Positions 16,288 through 23,861 of a stretch of DNA of 64,000 nt are shown piece after piece. A program made the translations under genes and the position numbers. The notes under the pieces were generated by a model. It searched no databases. It was not told where the DNA came from and was given only the letters and a program-made list of their open reading frames with translations. This DNA comes from Streptomyces sp. NBC_00510 (lineage in GTDB: Bacteria > Actinomycetota > Actinomycetes > Streptomycetales > Streptomycetaceae): contig CP107851.1 of the NCBI GenBank assembly GCA_036013505.1, positions 9,410,001 through 9,474,000 of the forward strand, read 5' to 3'. Position 1 is the first letter of the stretch; each line of letters opens with the position of its first letter.

Positions 16288-17394
16288 ATGGCTGTTCTGT
16301 GCAAGCCGGTGATCTCGGTTCCCGACAACGTTATCACCTGCGAACAAACGCTTGAGCTGGCACGACGGCTGCACAAGGACCACCCGCAACTCGGCCTGAC
16401 CCTCAGGCTCATTGAGAACACGGGCGTTCAGAAGCGGCACCTGATCCAGCCGATCGAAGAGGTGCTCAAACATCCGGGCTTCGACGTACGCAGCCAGATC
16501 TACGAGGCGGAGTCGAAGGCACGGGTACCGGCCGTCATACGACAGGCGCTGGACCAGGCCGAGTTGGAGCCCGACGAGATCGACATCATCGTGTACGTCT
16601 CGTGCACGGGCTTCATGATGCCGTCGCTGACGGCGTGGCTCATCAACAAGATGGGATTCCGCCACGACACCCGTCAACTGCCCATCGCGCAGCTCGGTTG
16701 TGCGGCAGGAGGCGCGGCCATCAACCGCGCCCATGACTTCTGCACCGCGTACCCGGAGGCCAACGCCCTCATCGTGGCATGCGAGTTCTGCTCGCTGTGC
16801 TACCAGCCCACGGACCTCAGCGTCGGAACGCTGCTGTCCAACGGGCTGTTCGGCGACGGCATCGCCGCCGCCGTCGTCCGGGGCAGCGGTGGCACCGGGA
16901 TGCGGCTGGAGCGCAACGCCTCCTACCTCATCCCGAACACCGAGGAGTGGATCTCCTACGCGGTGCGCCAGACGGGCTTCCACTTCCAGCTCGACAAGCG
17001 CGTACCCGGCACCATGGAGCCCCTGGCACCGGTGCTGCGCCAGGTCGCGGAGGACCACACGTGGAACGCCGCCAAGCTGGACTACTACATCATCCACGCC
17101 GGCGGTCCCCGGATCCTGGACGACCTCTGCCGCTTCCTCGGTGTCCCGCCGGAGTCGTTCCGCTTCAGCCGGGCCACGCTGACCGAGTACGGCAACATCG
17201 CGAGCGCCGTCGTCCTCGACGCCCTGTACCGGATGTTCGAGGAGGGCTCCGCCCTCGACGGGCACCGCGGACTGCTGGCGGGCTTCGGCCCGGGCATCAC
17301 CGCGGAGATGGTCCTGGGGACCTGGGTCACCAACGGGCTCGACGCCACGATGACGCCCCAGCACTCCTACGGGGAGTACGACGTCATCACCTGA
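16288..17394 (+). CDS. rppA: 1,3,6,8-tetrahydroxynaphthalene synthase, RppA-type type III polyketide synthase
   Basis: A 368-residue chalcone-synthase-fold enzyme that condenses five malonyl-CoA into tetrahydroxynaphthalene, the precursor of flaviolin and melanin-type pigments. From ATG 16288 the catalytic triad falls at C138 (QLGCAAGG), H270 (IIHAGG) and N303 (EYGNIAS), and the second cysteine (VSCTGFMM) at C106. These match the numbering of S. coelicolor THN synthase exactly, which decides the start over ATG 16276; GGAG also lies 6 bases upstream. The RppA hallmark EFCSLCYQPTD is present. The neighbouring P450 is the likely tailoring partner. Confidence 0.96.
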   Translation: MAVLCKPVISVPDNVITCEQTLELARRLHKDHPQLGLTLRLIENTGVQKRHLIQPIEEVLKHPGFDVRSQIYEAESKARVPAVIRQALDQAELEPDEIDIIVYVSCTGFMMPSLTAWLINKMGFRHDTRQLPIAQLGCAAGGAAINRAHDFCTAYPEANALIVACEFCSLCYQPTDLSVGTLLSNGLFGDGIAAAVVRGSGGTGMRLERNASYLIPNTEEWISYAVRQTGFHFQLDKRVPGTMEPLAPVLRQVAEDHTWNAAKLDYYIIHAGGPRILDDLCRFLGVPPESFRFSRATLTEYGNIASAVVLDALYRMFEEGSALDGHRGLLAGFGPGITAEMVLGTWVTNGLDATMTPQHSYGEYDVIT

Positions 17395-17499
17395 GGCTGC
17401 GGCCCCGGTGACGGTCCGGGCCGGCGGTGGCCGGGACGCCACGGCGTCCCCCCATCCGCCGGCCCGGCCCCACCGGCCGGGTGAGGCCCGTTCAGCCTT

Positions 17500-17531
17500 G
17501 CGACGCGACGGCCGCGCGGCCGTCGCGTCGC
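17500..17531. terminator. Bidirectional terminator between rppA and the hydrolase gene
   Basis: A 32-base perfect palindrome: GCGACGCGACGGCC (17500-17513) pairs with 17518-17531 around GCGC. It lies between two convergent genes, 105 bases after the rppA stop. Confidence 0.8.
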
Positions 17532-17546
17532 GCCCGTTTCTCCGGG

Positions 17547-17602
17547 CCCGTCACGCGGGGCCCGTCACGCGGGGCCCGTCACGCGGGGCCCGTCACGCGG
17601 GG
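17547..17602. repeat. Four exact tandem copies of a 14-bp unit
   Basis: CCCGTCACGCGGGG is repeated four times without interruption (17547, 17561, 17575, 17589). Each unit is itself a near-palindrome (CCCGT/CGGGG). The last copy contains the TGA stop of the alpha/beta hydrolase gene, so the repeat seems to have grown by duplication of that gene's 3' end and each copy carries a TGA in the same frame spacing (14 bp, so the frame shifts between copies). Confidence 0.9.
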
Positions 17603-18501
17603 ACCGCGCGCTCGCGGGCGGTCACGAAGCCCACCACGGCCTCCGCGAAGCGACCGGGCTCCTCGATGTGGCCGAAGTGCCCGCTGTCCTCCAGGACCAG
17701 CAGCTCCGATTGGGGGATCAGCTCGTGCAGTTCACCGGCCCAGCGCATCCCGCAGACCACGTCGTACCGGCCCACCACGACCAGCGCCGGCACGCTGAGG
17801 GACCCCAACCGCCCGCGGTCGTCGACGGCATCGGGGACGAGGTCCTCGCCCAGCCCCGAGATGTGGGTGCCCGACACCGCGGCGCTCAAGGGCGCGAACT
17901 CCTCCTCCCGGCCCCAGTAGTCCGCGAAGTAGGCGGGCAGCAGCCCCTTGAGGACCGCCGTCATACCCGCGTCGTCGGAGATGGCGGACACCTTCTGGAA
18001 GGCTTCCAGGACCTCCGCCAGACCGGGGTGACCGGCGTGCCGGGCGGCGAACTCCTCCACCATGCGCATCGCCTCGGCGCCGTGCTCGGGGCCGGTGACC
18101 GGCGCGCTGTCGTACAGGACGATCCCGGCGACACGCGCGGGCCGGTGCAGCGCGTGGTACTGGACGACGAAGCCGCCGTGCGAATGCCCCAGCAGGTGCA
18201 CGCGCGGGGTGCCCAGGTGGTCGACGAGCGCGTCCAGGAACCGGCTGTAGCGCTCACGGGTGTAGCCGTGCGGGTGCGAGGGGAGACGGCCCGAGCCGCC
18301 GGTGCCGACCGGCTCCGGGTAGACGACCGTCAGGTGGCGTTCGACCTCGGGCATGCGCAGGTACTCCCAGAACACGCCCGGCCCGCCGGAGTGCGCGATG
18401 CACACCGGTCCGGTGCCGTGGACGTGGTAACGCTGGGCCACCCCGTCCACCTCGAAGGTGTGGGTGCCGGGGGACAGGGGGTCGGTCAGGGGGGTGGGCA
18501 T
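17593..18501 (-). CDS. Alpha/beta hydrolase, proline-iminopeptidase-like
   Basis: 302 residues. Oxyanion region HSGGPG near residue 35, nucleophile elbow GHSHGG (about 110), acid in VVVGRYDVV (about 245) and final GHFGH. The HGGPG-type motif (here HSGGPG) and the overall order match proline iminopeptidases and related esterases; substrate unknown. ATG 18501 has GGAG 5 bases upstream. The last codons lie in the 14-bp tandem repeat. Confidence 0.85.
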   Translation of the reverse strand: MPTPLTDPLSPGTHTFEVDGVAQRYHVHGTGPVCIAHSGGPGVFWEYLRMPEVERHLTVVYPEPVGTGGSGRLPSHPHGYTRERYSRFLDALVDHLGTPRVHLLGHSHGGFVVQYHALHRPARVAGIVLYDSAPVTGPEHGAEAMRMVEEFAARHAGHPGLAEVLEAFQKVSAISDDAGMTAVLKGLLPAYFADYWGREEEFAPLSAAVSGTHISGLGEDLVPDAVDDRGRLGSLSVPALVVVGRYDVVCGMRWAGELHELIPQSELLVLEDSGHFGHIEEPGRFAEAVVGFVTARERAVPA

Positions 18502-18623
18502 CGCTGCTCCGTATCCGGAAGGTGTCGAGGACACCGACAGGACGCGGGGCGGCGCGGCAAGTTCGATCGCCGGCGAGTGACGGTCGTCACAACCCGGCGG
18601 CGGGCCGGCCGCGTACGCGCACA

Positions 18624-18639
18624 GGGGCCGGTCGGCCCC
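18624..18639. promoter_or_regulatory. Palindromic box GGGGCCGGTCGGCCCC
   Basis: Seven-base arms around GT, about 88 bases upstream of the Rv1733c-like gene. The inner 14 bases recur exactly at 21390-21403, upstream of a universal stress protein gene. Candidate site for a DevR/OsdR-like dormancy regulator. Confidence 0.5.
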
Positions 18640-18726
18640 CTCCTGCGGCGGAAATGATCCGTGTGGCCCCTGCTGCGGCAGTGCCGGCGCGTGCGACGGT
18701 CGTCGGACAGGGAAGGGAGCACGGCC

Positions 18727-19299
18727 ATGAGCGGCAGGGCGGTGTTCTGGCGCTGGCGCCGCAATCCGCTGCGGCGACGGTCCGATGTCCTGGAGGCCTG
18801 GACGGGCGTGGCGGCGGCCCTGCTGATCGCCGCCGGGGCCCCGGCGGCCGGGGCGGCCACGGCGGCCGCGGTGGAGCAGTCCGAACTGCGGCGGAGCCAG
18901 GGCACCCACCTGGCGACGGCCGTCCTGACCGAGGACGCCGCGAAGGCCGTGGAGAACCCGTACACCGGCTCCATCGGAAAGGTCCTCACCACCGTCCGGT
19001 GGACCGCGTCCGACGGCTCCGCCCGAACCGGTCAGGCCCGCGTCGAACCGGGCAGTCCCGCGGGATCCACCACGTCCGTCTGGCTGGACGCGAACGGCCG
19101 GCTGCAGCAGAACCGGCTCACCCCCGCGCAGGCCGAGGCCCAGGGCGTCGTCTTCGGCTCGGTCGCCGCCGCGGGCGCCTGCGCGCTGGTCCTCGCCGGG
19201 CGCTGGGTCGTCCGCCTGCGGATCGACCGCCGGCGCGCCGCGGCCTGGGGCCGCGAGTGGGAGGAAAGCGGCCCCTCATGGGGTCACCGCAGGGCCTGA
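18727..19299 (+). CDS. Rv1733c-like two-helix membrane protein
   Basis: 190 residues: basic N-terminus (RWRRNPLRRRSDVLEAW), a membrane helix at about 25-48, an extracytoplasmic domain of about 90 residues (including TGQARVEPGSPAG), a second helix at about 138-160 and a basic C-terminus. This is the architecture of the mycobacterial Rv1733c family, whose namesake belongs to the hypoxia/dormancy regulon. ATG 18727 follows GGAAGGGAGCACGGCC. Followed on the same strand by a universal stress protein gene. Confidence 0.85.
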   Translation: MSGRAVFWRWRRNPLRRRSDVLEAWTGVAAALLIAAGAPAAGAATAAAVEQSELRRSQGTHLATAVLTEDAAKAVENPYTGSIGKVLTTVRWTASDGSARTGQARVEPGSPAGSTTSVWLDANGRLQQNRLTPAQAEAQGVVFGSVAAAGACALVLAGRWVVRLRIDRRRAAAWGREWEESGPSWGHRRA

Positions 19300-19399
19300 T
19301 CCCCGACAGCCCCCTTGACCGGCGCGCGGGGCCCGGACGTCGGCCGGCGCCGCGGGGAAACCGGCGGCGGACGACGGGCAGGGCGGACGAGGAGGCGCG

Positions 19400-20287
19400 G
19401 TGAGCGGTCTGGTGGTCGTAGGAGCGGACGGCTCGGCCTCGAGCCTTGCCGCGGTGGAGACGGCGGCCCGGGAGGCCGCATGGCGCGGCGCCGGACTGCG
19501 GGTGGTGCACGCCTTTCTGTGGCCGGCCATGCACGTGCCGCTGGGACCCCCGGCCCTGGGCCCGTCCGAGGGCGGCCTGCGGAACGCCGCGCAGCGGGTG
19601 GTGGCGGAGGCCGTGGAACGCGCCGGGCGCGCGGCACCGGAGGTGGACGTGACCCACGCCGTGGTGACCGGGGAACCCCTCACCGTGCTGGAGGCCCAGT
19701 CGCGCGCCGCGGAACTGGTCGTCGTGGGATCCCGCGGCATGGGCGGCTTCGTCGGCCTGATGCTGGGCTCTACGGCGGTGCACCTCGCCGCGCACGGCCA
19801 GTGCCCGGTCCTGGTGGTCCGGGAGCAGCCGGCCGCAGGCGGTCCGGTCCTGCTGGGCGTCGACGGTTCCCCGGCCGGCGCGGACGCCGTCGACTTCGCC
19901 TTCGCCGAGGCCGCGTTGCGCGGCGCCGAACTCCTCGCCCTGCACGCGTGGACCCCGTGGCACACGCCCGTACCGCCGCCCCAGGACCCCGCGATGCCGT
20001 ACGCGAGCGAGCCGGGCGAACTCGCCCGCACCGAGGAACGCCTGGTGGCCGAGACGATCGCGGGACGGCGGGAGCGCTACCCCGGAGTCGCGGTCCGCAC
20101 GAAAACGGTGCGTGGCGCGACCCGCGAGACCCTCATCGAGGAGAGCCGGACCGCGCAGCTGCTCGTCGTCGGCGCACGCGGACGCGGCGGTTTCTCCGGG
20201 CTGGTGCTCGGCTCCGTCAGCCAGGCGGTCCTGCACCACGCGCACTGCCCGGTCGCCGTGGTGCGCGGCTCCGCCGCCGCACGGTGA
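19400..20287 (+). CDS. Double-domain universal stress protein
   Basis: 295 residues, two tandem UspA domains (about 1-145 and 150-295). Each ends in an ATP-binding loop: GSRGMGGFVGLMLGS and GARGRGGFSGLVLGS. Predicted cytosolic nucleotide-binding stress protein. GTG 19400 has GAGGAGG four bases upstream. Its position 100 bases after the Rv1733c-like gene suggests co-expression. Confidence 0.92.
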   Translation: MSGLVVVGADGSASSLAAVETAAREAAWRGAGLRVVHAFLWPAMHVPLGPPALGPSEGGLRNAAQRVVAEAVERAGRAAPEVDVTHAVVTGEPLTVLEAQSRAAELVVVGSRGMGGFVGLMLGSTAVHLAAHGQCPVLVVREQPAAGGPVLLGVDGSPAGADAVDFAFAEAALRGAELLALHAWTPWHTPVPPPQDPAMPYASEPGELARTEERLVAETIAGRRERYPGVAVRTKTVRGATRETLIEESRTAQLLVVGARGRGGFSGLVLGSVSQAVLHHAHCPVAVVRGSAAAR

Positions 20288-20298
20288 GGGCGGTGCGC

Positions 20299-20319
20299 GG
20301 CGCTCCATGATGGGGCGCC
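20299..20319 (+). terminator. Short terminator after the stress protein gene
   Basis: GGCGCTCC (20299-20306) pairs with GGGGCGCC (20312-20319), one T-G wobble, 5-base loop, 11 bases after the stop. No gene is seen in the 230 bases between here and the convergent gene. Confidence 0.55.
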
Positions 20320-20517
20320 CGGGGTGCCTTCGCCGGGACGTCCGGGTCCGGCAGGTCGTGGTGGTGGCCCGCGCGGGGCCCGCTGCACTCGCAGCCCGCA
20401 GGGCGGGCTGGCCGTCCGCACCGGGCGCGCCGCCCCGCGCCCGGCCGCGCGGCGCTGCACATGCGTTCCGCGGAGCGGTGGCCGGGGTGCTCGGGCGGTC
20501 GGCGGTGAGGAACGTGC

Positions 20518-21180
20518 TCAGCCGACCAGGATGCGGCGTCCGGTCACGCTCGCCGGGACGACGCGGATCCACAGGTCGCGGTCGCCGCCCGCCCAGGGGC
20601 CGGCGTACTCGCGCTCCGCCAGCCGGCGCACGGCCCCCGGGTCGGTGACGGCGGAGGCGACACCGCGGACGAGCACGCTCCAGCCCTGGCTGAGGGCCTC
20701 GTCGACCTGGTCGACCTCGAAGGCGCACCTGGTGTCCGCGGCCGCCGCGGGCGTGGCCCCGGGATGGGTGCGGAAGGCGATCACGCCGTCGGCGACCGTG
20801 TAGTTGACCGGCAGGATCGCCAGCCCGTCGGGCGTGTCCAGCCCGATCCTGCCGACCCCGTGCGTGGACAGCAGCGCCCAGCACTCGCCGGGGCCGAGTT
20901 CCACCAGTGACGCCCGGCCCGCCGCGCGTCCCCGGCCGGGCGGCAGCTCCGCCTCGCCGCCGCTCAGCGCGGACACGCTCGTCCCCAGCGCCGTGGCCAG
21001 CCCGTGCAGGGTGGAGCTGCCCGGCGCCGCGGTCGGCTCCTGCTCCACGTACCGCAGATAGCCCGGGGCGATGCCGGCGCGTTCCGCCGTCTCCTCCAGG
21101 GACAGGCCCAGTTCCTCCCGGCGGCTCGCGATCCGGCGCCCGATGTCCCCGGCCGCGGCGGCCGCGTCCTGCTGCGTCAT
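20518..21180 (-). CDS. XRE helix-turn-helix fused to a PNPOx-like flavin domain
   Basis: 220 residues. Residues 10-75 are an XRE-type DNA-binding domain (SRREELGLSLEETAERAGIAPGYLRYVE). Residues 88-215 are a pyridoxamine-5'-phosphate-oxidase-like split barrel (LLSTHGVGRIGLDTPDG, ILPVNYTVADG, FRTHPGA, FEVDQVDEALSQGWSVLVRG), which in related actinobacterial proteins binds flavin or F420. This suggests a transcription factor that reads redox or flavin state, or a flavoprotein with regulatory role. Divergent from the next stress protein gene. Confidence 0.85.
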   Translation of the reverse strand: MTQQDAAAAAGDIGRRIASRREELGLSLEETAERAGIAPGYLRYVEQEPTAAPGSSTLHGLATALGTSVSALSGGEAELPPGRGRAAGRASLVELGPGECWALLSTHGVGRIGLDTPDGLAILPVNYTVADGVIAFRTHPGATPAAAADTRCAFEVDQVDEALSQGWSVLVRGVASAVTDPGAVRRLAEREYAGPWAGGDRDLWIRVVPASVTGRRILVG

Positions 21181-21389
21181 GACCGGTCACGTCCTTCCGT
21201 ACGTCGCGGATGCGTCCCCTCCAGGGTCCCGCGGCCGGCGCGGCGGCGCCGCTGGGACGGCGTCCGGGCCGGACCGACGGGCACAGGTACGGCCGCCACC
21301 CCCCGCCACCGCGCCGGTACACGCCCCGTACGCTTGATCACAGCGGTGACCTGCTCCCACTGTCCCGGGCGGCGCATGCCCTCGCCCAT

Positions 21390-21403
21390 GGGCCGGTCGG
21401 CCC
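21390..21403. promoter_or_regulatory. Palindromic box GGGCCGGTCGGCCC
   Basis: Exact 14-base copy of the core at 18625-18638. It lies in the 322-base divergent region between the XRE-flavin gene and the second stress protein gene, 100 bases upstream of the latter. Apart from this box the region shows only GC-rich sequence with no clear gene. Confidence 0.5.
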
Positions 21404-21502
21404 CCGGACGGGCCCGGCGGGCCCCTGCCGGAGGCCCGTCGCCGGCGGGAAGCTGGGGGCGAACAGCCCACGCCCTTCGTCCCGTTCGCCAGGAGGCACG
21501 TC

Positions 21503-22429
21503 ATGTCCCGTACGGTCACCGCCGGTCTCGACGGATCACCCGAGAGCCTGGCCGCCGCGGACTGGGCCGCCCGCGAGGCACTGCGCCGCGGACTGCCCCT
21601 GAGGCTCGTGCACGTCCACGACTGGCAGCCGTACACGTCCGCCTACGCCCCGCTGGCCGGGGCGGTGGCCGCGGTGGATCCCGACGCCCAGCGGCAGTGG
21701 GCCGAGTCCGTGCCGCGCGACGCCGCGGACGAGCTCGCCGGGCGTCACCCGGATCTGGAGATCTCCGCCGGGCTCGTGAGCGGGCAGCCCGCGGCGGCCC
21801 TCGCGGCCGCCGCCGAGGAGTCGGAGCTGCTGGTGCTCGGCTCCCGGGGCCTCGGCGCGCTCGCCGGTTTCCTCGTCGGCTCCGTGGCCTCCGCGACCGT
21901 CGCGCAGGCCGTCCGCCCGGTCGTCCTCGTACGGGCCGGTGAGACGGGCAAGGACGAGCACCGGCCGGACCTCGACGGGCTGGTCTCGGAGTACACGCCC
22001 TTCCGTGACGTGGTGCTGGGCATCGACCTGGCCCGTCCCCACGACGATCTGCTGGCCTTCGCCTTCGAGGCCGCCGTGCTGCGCGGGACGGGCCTGCGCG
22101 TCGTCCACGGCTGGAACCTGCCGGGCTCCTACGGTTTCAACCCCGCGGCGATCGCCCTGGACCTGGAGCACGAGCTGACCGACGCCCAGGCGAAGGCGCT
22201 CACGCAGGCGCTGGCGCCGTGGCGGGCCAAGTACCCCGCCGTCGAGGTCGTGGAGCACTCCCTGGTCGGCGGGGCGGCGCACCATCTGGTCGAGGCGGCG
22301 GCCGACGCCTCACTGGTCGTCGTCGGCCGCCGTGTCCGGCACGCGGTTGCCGGCCTGCACATCGGCCCGGTGACCCATGCGGTGCTGCACCATGCCAAGG
22401 CGCCCGTGGCGGTCGTCCCGCACGACTGA
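21503..22429 (+). CDS. Double-domain universal stress protein
   Basis: 308 residues with two UspA domains. The first ends in GSRGLGALAGFLVGSVAS, a good ATP loop. The second has GRRVRHAVAGLHIGPVTHAVL, where the canonical Gly-2x-Gly is altered, so nucleotide binding there may be weakened. ATG 21503 follows CAGGAGGCACGTC. Likely stress or dormancy related. Confidence 0.92.
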   Translation: MSRTVTAGLDGSPESLAAADWAAREALRRGLPLRLVHVHDWQPYTSAYAPLAGAVAAVDPDAQRQWAESVPRDAADELAGRHPDLEISAGLVSGQPAAALAAAAEESELLVLGSRGLGALAGFLVGSVASATVAQAVRPVVLVRAGETGKDEHRPDLDGLVSEYTPFRDVVLGIDLARPHDDLLAFAFEAAVLRGTGLRVVHGWNLPGSYGFNPAAIALDLEHELTDAQAKALTQALAPWRAKYPAVEVVEHSLVGGAAHHLVEAAADASLVVVGRRVRHAVAGLHIGPVTHAVLHHAKAPVAVVPHD

Positions 22430-22457
22430 CGGTCGTCACGCCCGAGGCCGTCCCGGG

Positions 22458-23363
22458 TCAGCGGGTGGGGCGGCCCACCGCGTCGATGAGCGCCGTCTCC
22501 TCGTCCGCCAGCCGCAGCGCGCCCGCCGCCAGGTTGTCGGCCAGGTGCTCCGGATCGCCGGTCCCCGGGATGGCGAGCACGTGGTCGCCCTGCGCGAGCG
22601 TCCACGCCAGCCGCACCTGCGCGGGCGAGACACCGTGGGCGGCCGCGACGGCGAGCACCGCGTCGCTCTCGGCACCGCCGGCGCCGGGCCCCTGCTCGCG
22701 GCCCCCGCCGGCGATGGAGAAGAAGGGCACGAATGCGATGCCCTGGGCACCGCATTCCCGCAGCAGGTCGTCGCTCTCGCGCGCGTCGACGCCGTAGCGG
22801 TTCTGGACGCACACCACGGGGGCGATGGCCCGTGCCGCGGCCAGGTGCTCGGGACGGACGTTGGACAGCCCCAGGTGGCGGACGAGCCCGGCCTCGCGCA
22901 GCTCGGCCAGGGCGCCGAAGTGCTCGGCGACGGAAGTGCCGCCCATGAAGCGGAGGTTGACCAGGTCGAGGTGGTCGCGGCCGAGCTGCCGCAGGTTCTC
23001 CTCGACCTGGCCGCGCAGCTGGTCGGGACGGGCGGCGGTGGCCCACTCCCCGGAGGCGTCCCGTGCGGGCCCCACCTTGGTGGCGATGACCAGGTCCTCC
23101 GGGTACGGCGCCAGGGCCGAGTTGATGAGCTCGTTGGCCGAACGCAGCCGTGAGAAGTAGAAGGCGGCGGTGTCGATGTGGTCGACGCCGAGCTCGACGG
23201 CGCGGCGCAGCACGCCGATCGCGCGGTCACGGTCGCTGGGCGTGCCGAGGTGGAAGGCGGCGCTGCCGGTCAGCCGCATCGCGCCGAAGCCGATCCGGTT
23301 CACCTTCATGTCGCCGAGGAGCCAGGTGCCGGCGGCGGCCGCGGAGATCCTGCCAGTGGTCAT
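22458..23363 (-). CDS. Aldo/keto reductase
   Basis: 301 residues, (beta/alpha)8 NADPH-dependent oxidoreductase. Seen: IGFGAMRLTG start, the catalytic Asp/Tyr region DHIDTAAFYFSRLRSANELI (Asp at about 62, Tyr at about 67), K in VIATKVGP, and the late cofactor loop IPGTGDPEHLADN. Substrate unknown. Its upstream region contains a palindrome sharing AACGATTCA with the glycosidase operon operator, so it may be co-regulated with sugar catabolism. Confidence 0.9.
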   Translation of the reverse strand: MTTGRISAAAAGTWLLGDMKVNRIGFGAMRLTGSAAFHLGTPSDRDRAIGVLRRAVELGVDHIDTAAFYFSRLRSANELINSALAPYPEDLVIATKVGPARDASGEWATAARPDQLRGQVEENLRQLGRDHLDLVNLRFMGGTSVAEHFGALAELREAGLVRHLGLSNVRPEHLAAARAIAPVVCVQNRYGVDARESDDLLRECGAQGIAFVPFFSIAGGGREQGPGAGGAESDAVLAVAAAHGVSPAQVRLAWTLAQGDHVLAIPGTGDPEHLADNLAAGALRLADEETALIDAVGRPTR

Positions 23364-23495
23364 GGGTGACTGTTTCCTTTCGCCGGCCTGGAGTATCCCC
23401 CGACGTCTTCCGTCGCCGGTGAGCGGGCCGGGACGGCCACCGCCACCCGCGAACCCCCGGTGCGGCGCACTGACCGCGCTTGCCGTTCCGCCTCC

Positions 23496-23515
23496 GTACT
23501 TGAACGATTCAGTAC
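23496..23515. promoter_or_regulatory. Near-palindromic operator upstream of the aldo/keto reductase
   Basis: GTACTTGAACGATTCAGTAC: GTACT(T)GAA and TTCAGTAC are inverted around CGA, with one extra T. It contains AACGATTCA, repeated at 23735-23743. The rest of the 498-base gap (23364-23861) holds the glycosidase promoter and no gene. Confidence 0.5.
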
Positions 23516-23689
23516 ATGACGGGGAGGAACATACGCGGCGGCGGCCACCGCGACAAGACGCCCGGCACCTGAAGCCGCCGTCCCGCCCTCGCGAGGCGGC
23601 TTGCCGTCACCCTGTCACCCCTTCTGCAAGGCTTTGTGACGGTCCGTCGGCAGCCTGGTCCCCACAGGCAGTGGTTTGACCTGTCACTC

Positions 23690-23719
23690 TTGACGGTCTC
23701 CGCGGAGTCACCCTAGGTT
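23690..23719 (+). promoter_or_regulatory. Sigma-70-type promoter of the glycosidase operon
   Basis: TTGACG (23690-23695) and TAGGTT (23714-23719) are separated by 18 bases, a good HrdB-type match. The spacer contains the palindrome CTCCGCGGAG. Confidence 0.65.
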
Positions 23720-23734
23720 GCCGCTGGCTCTAAA

Positions 23735-23743
23735 AACGATTCA
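23735..23743. promoter_or_regulatory. Candidate operator half AACGATTCA downstream of the -10 element
   Basis: Within CTAAAAACGATTCATT, roughly 16 bases after the -10 hexamer, where a bound repressor would block transcription. The same nine bases occur in the operator at 23496-23515. The CG-centred form resembles LacI-family sites. Confidence 0.45.
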
Positions 23744-23861
23744 TTCGCTCTCAGGCCAGTGGCCGGGCATCGGGCTGCCCGGCAACCGCGTTCCACGGCC
23801 GCATGCCGCCGGACAACCGCCGACCGGTGGTACTCCTCCGCGCCCGGAAGGAGTTCCGAGA

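Noticed and set aside
17547-17602. Repeat tract considered as a CRISPR array
   Set aside because: Units are only 14 bp, directly abutting, with no spacers and no cas genes in the window.
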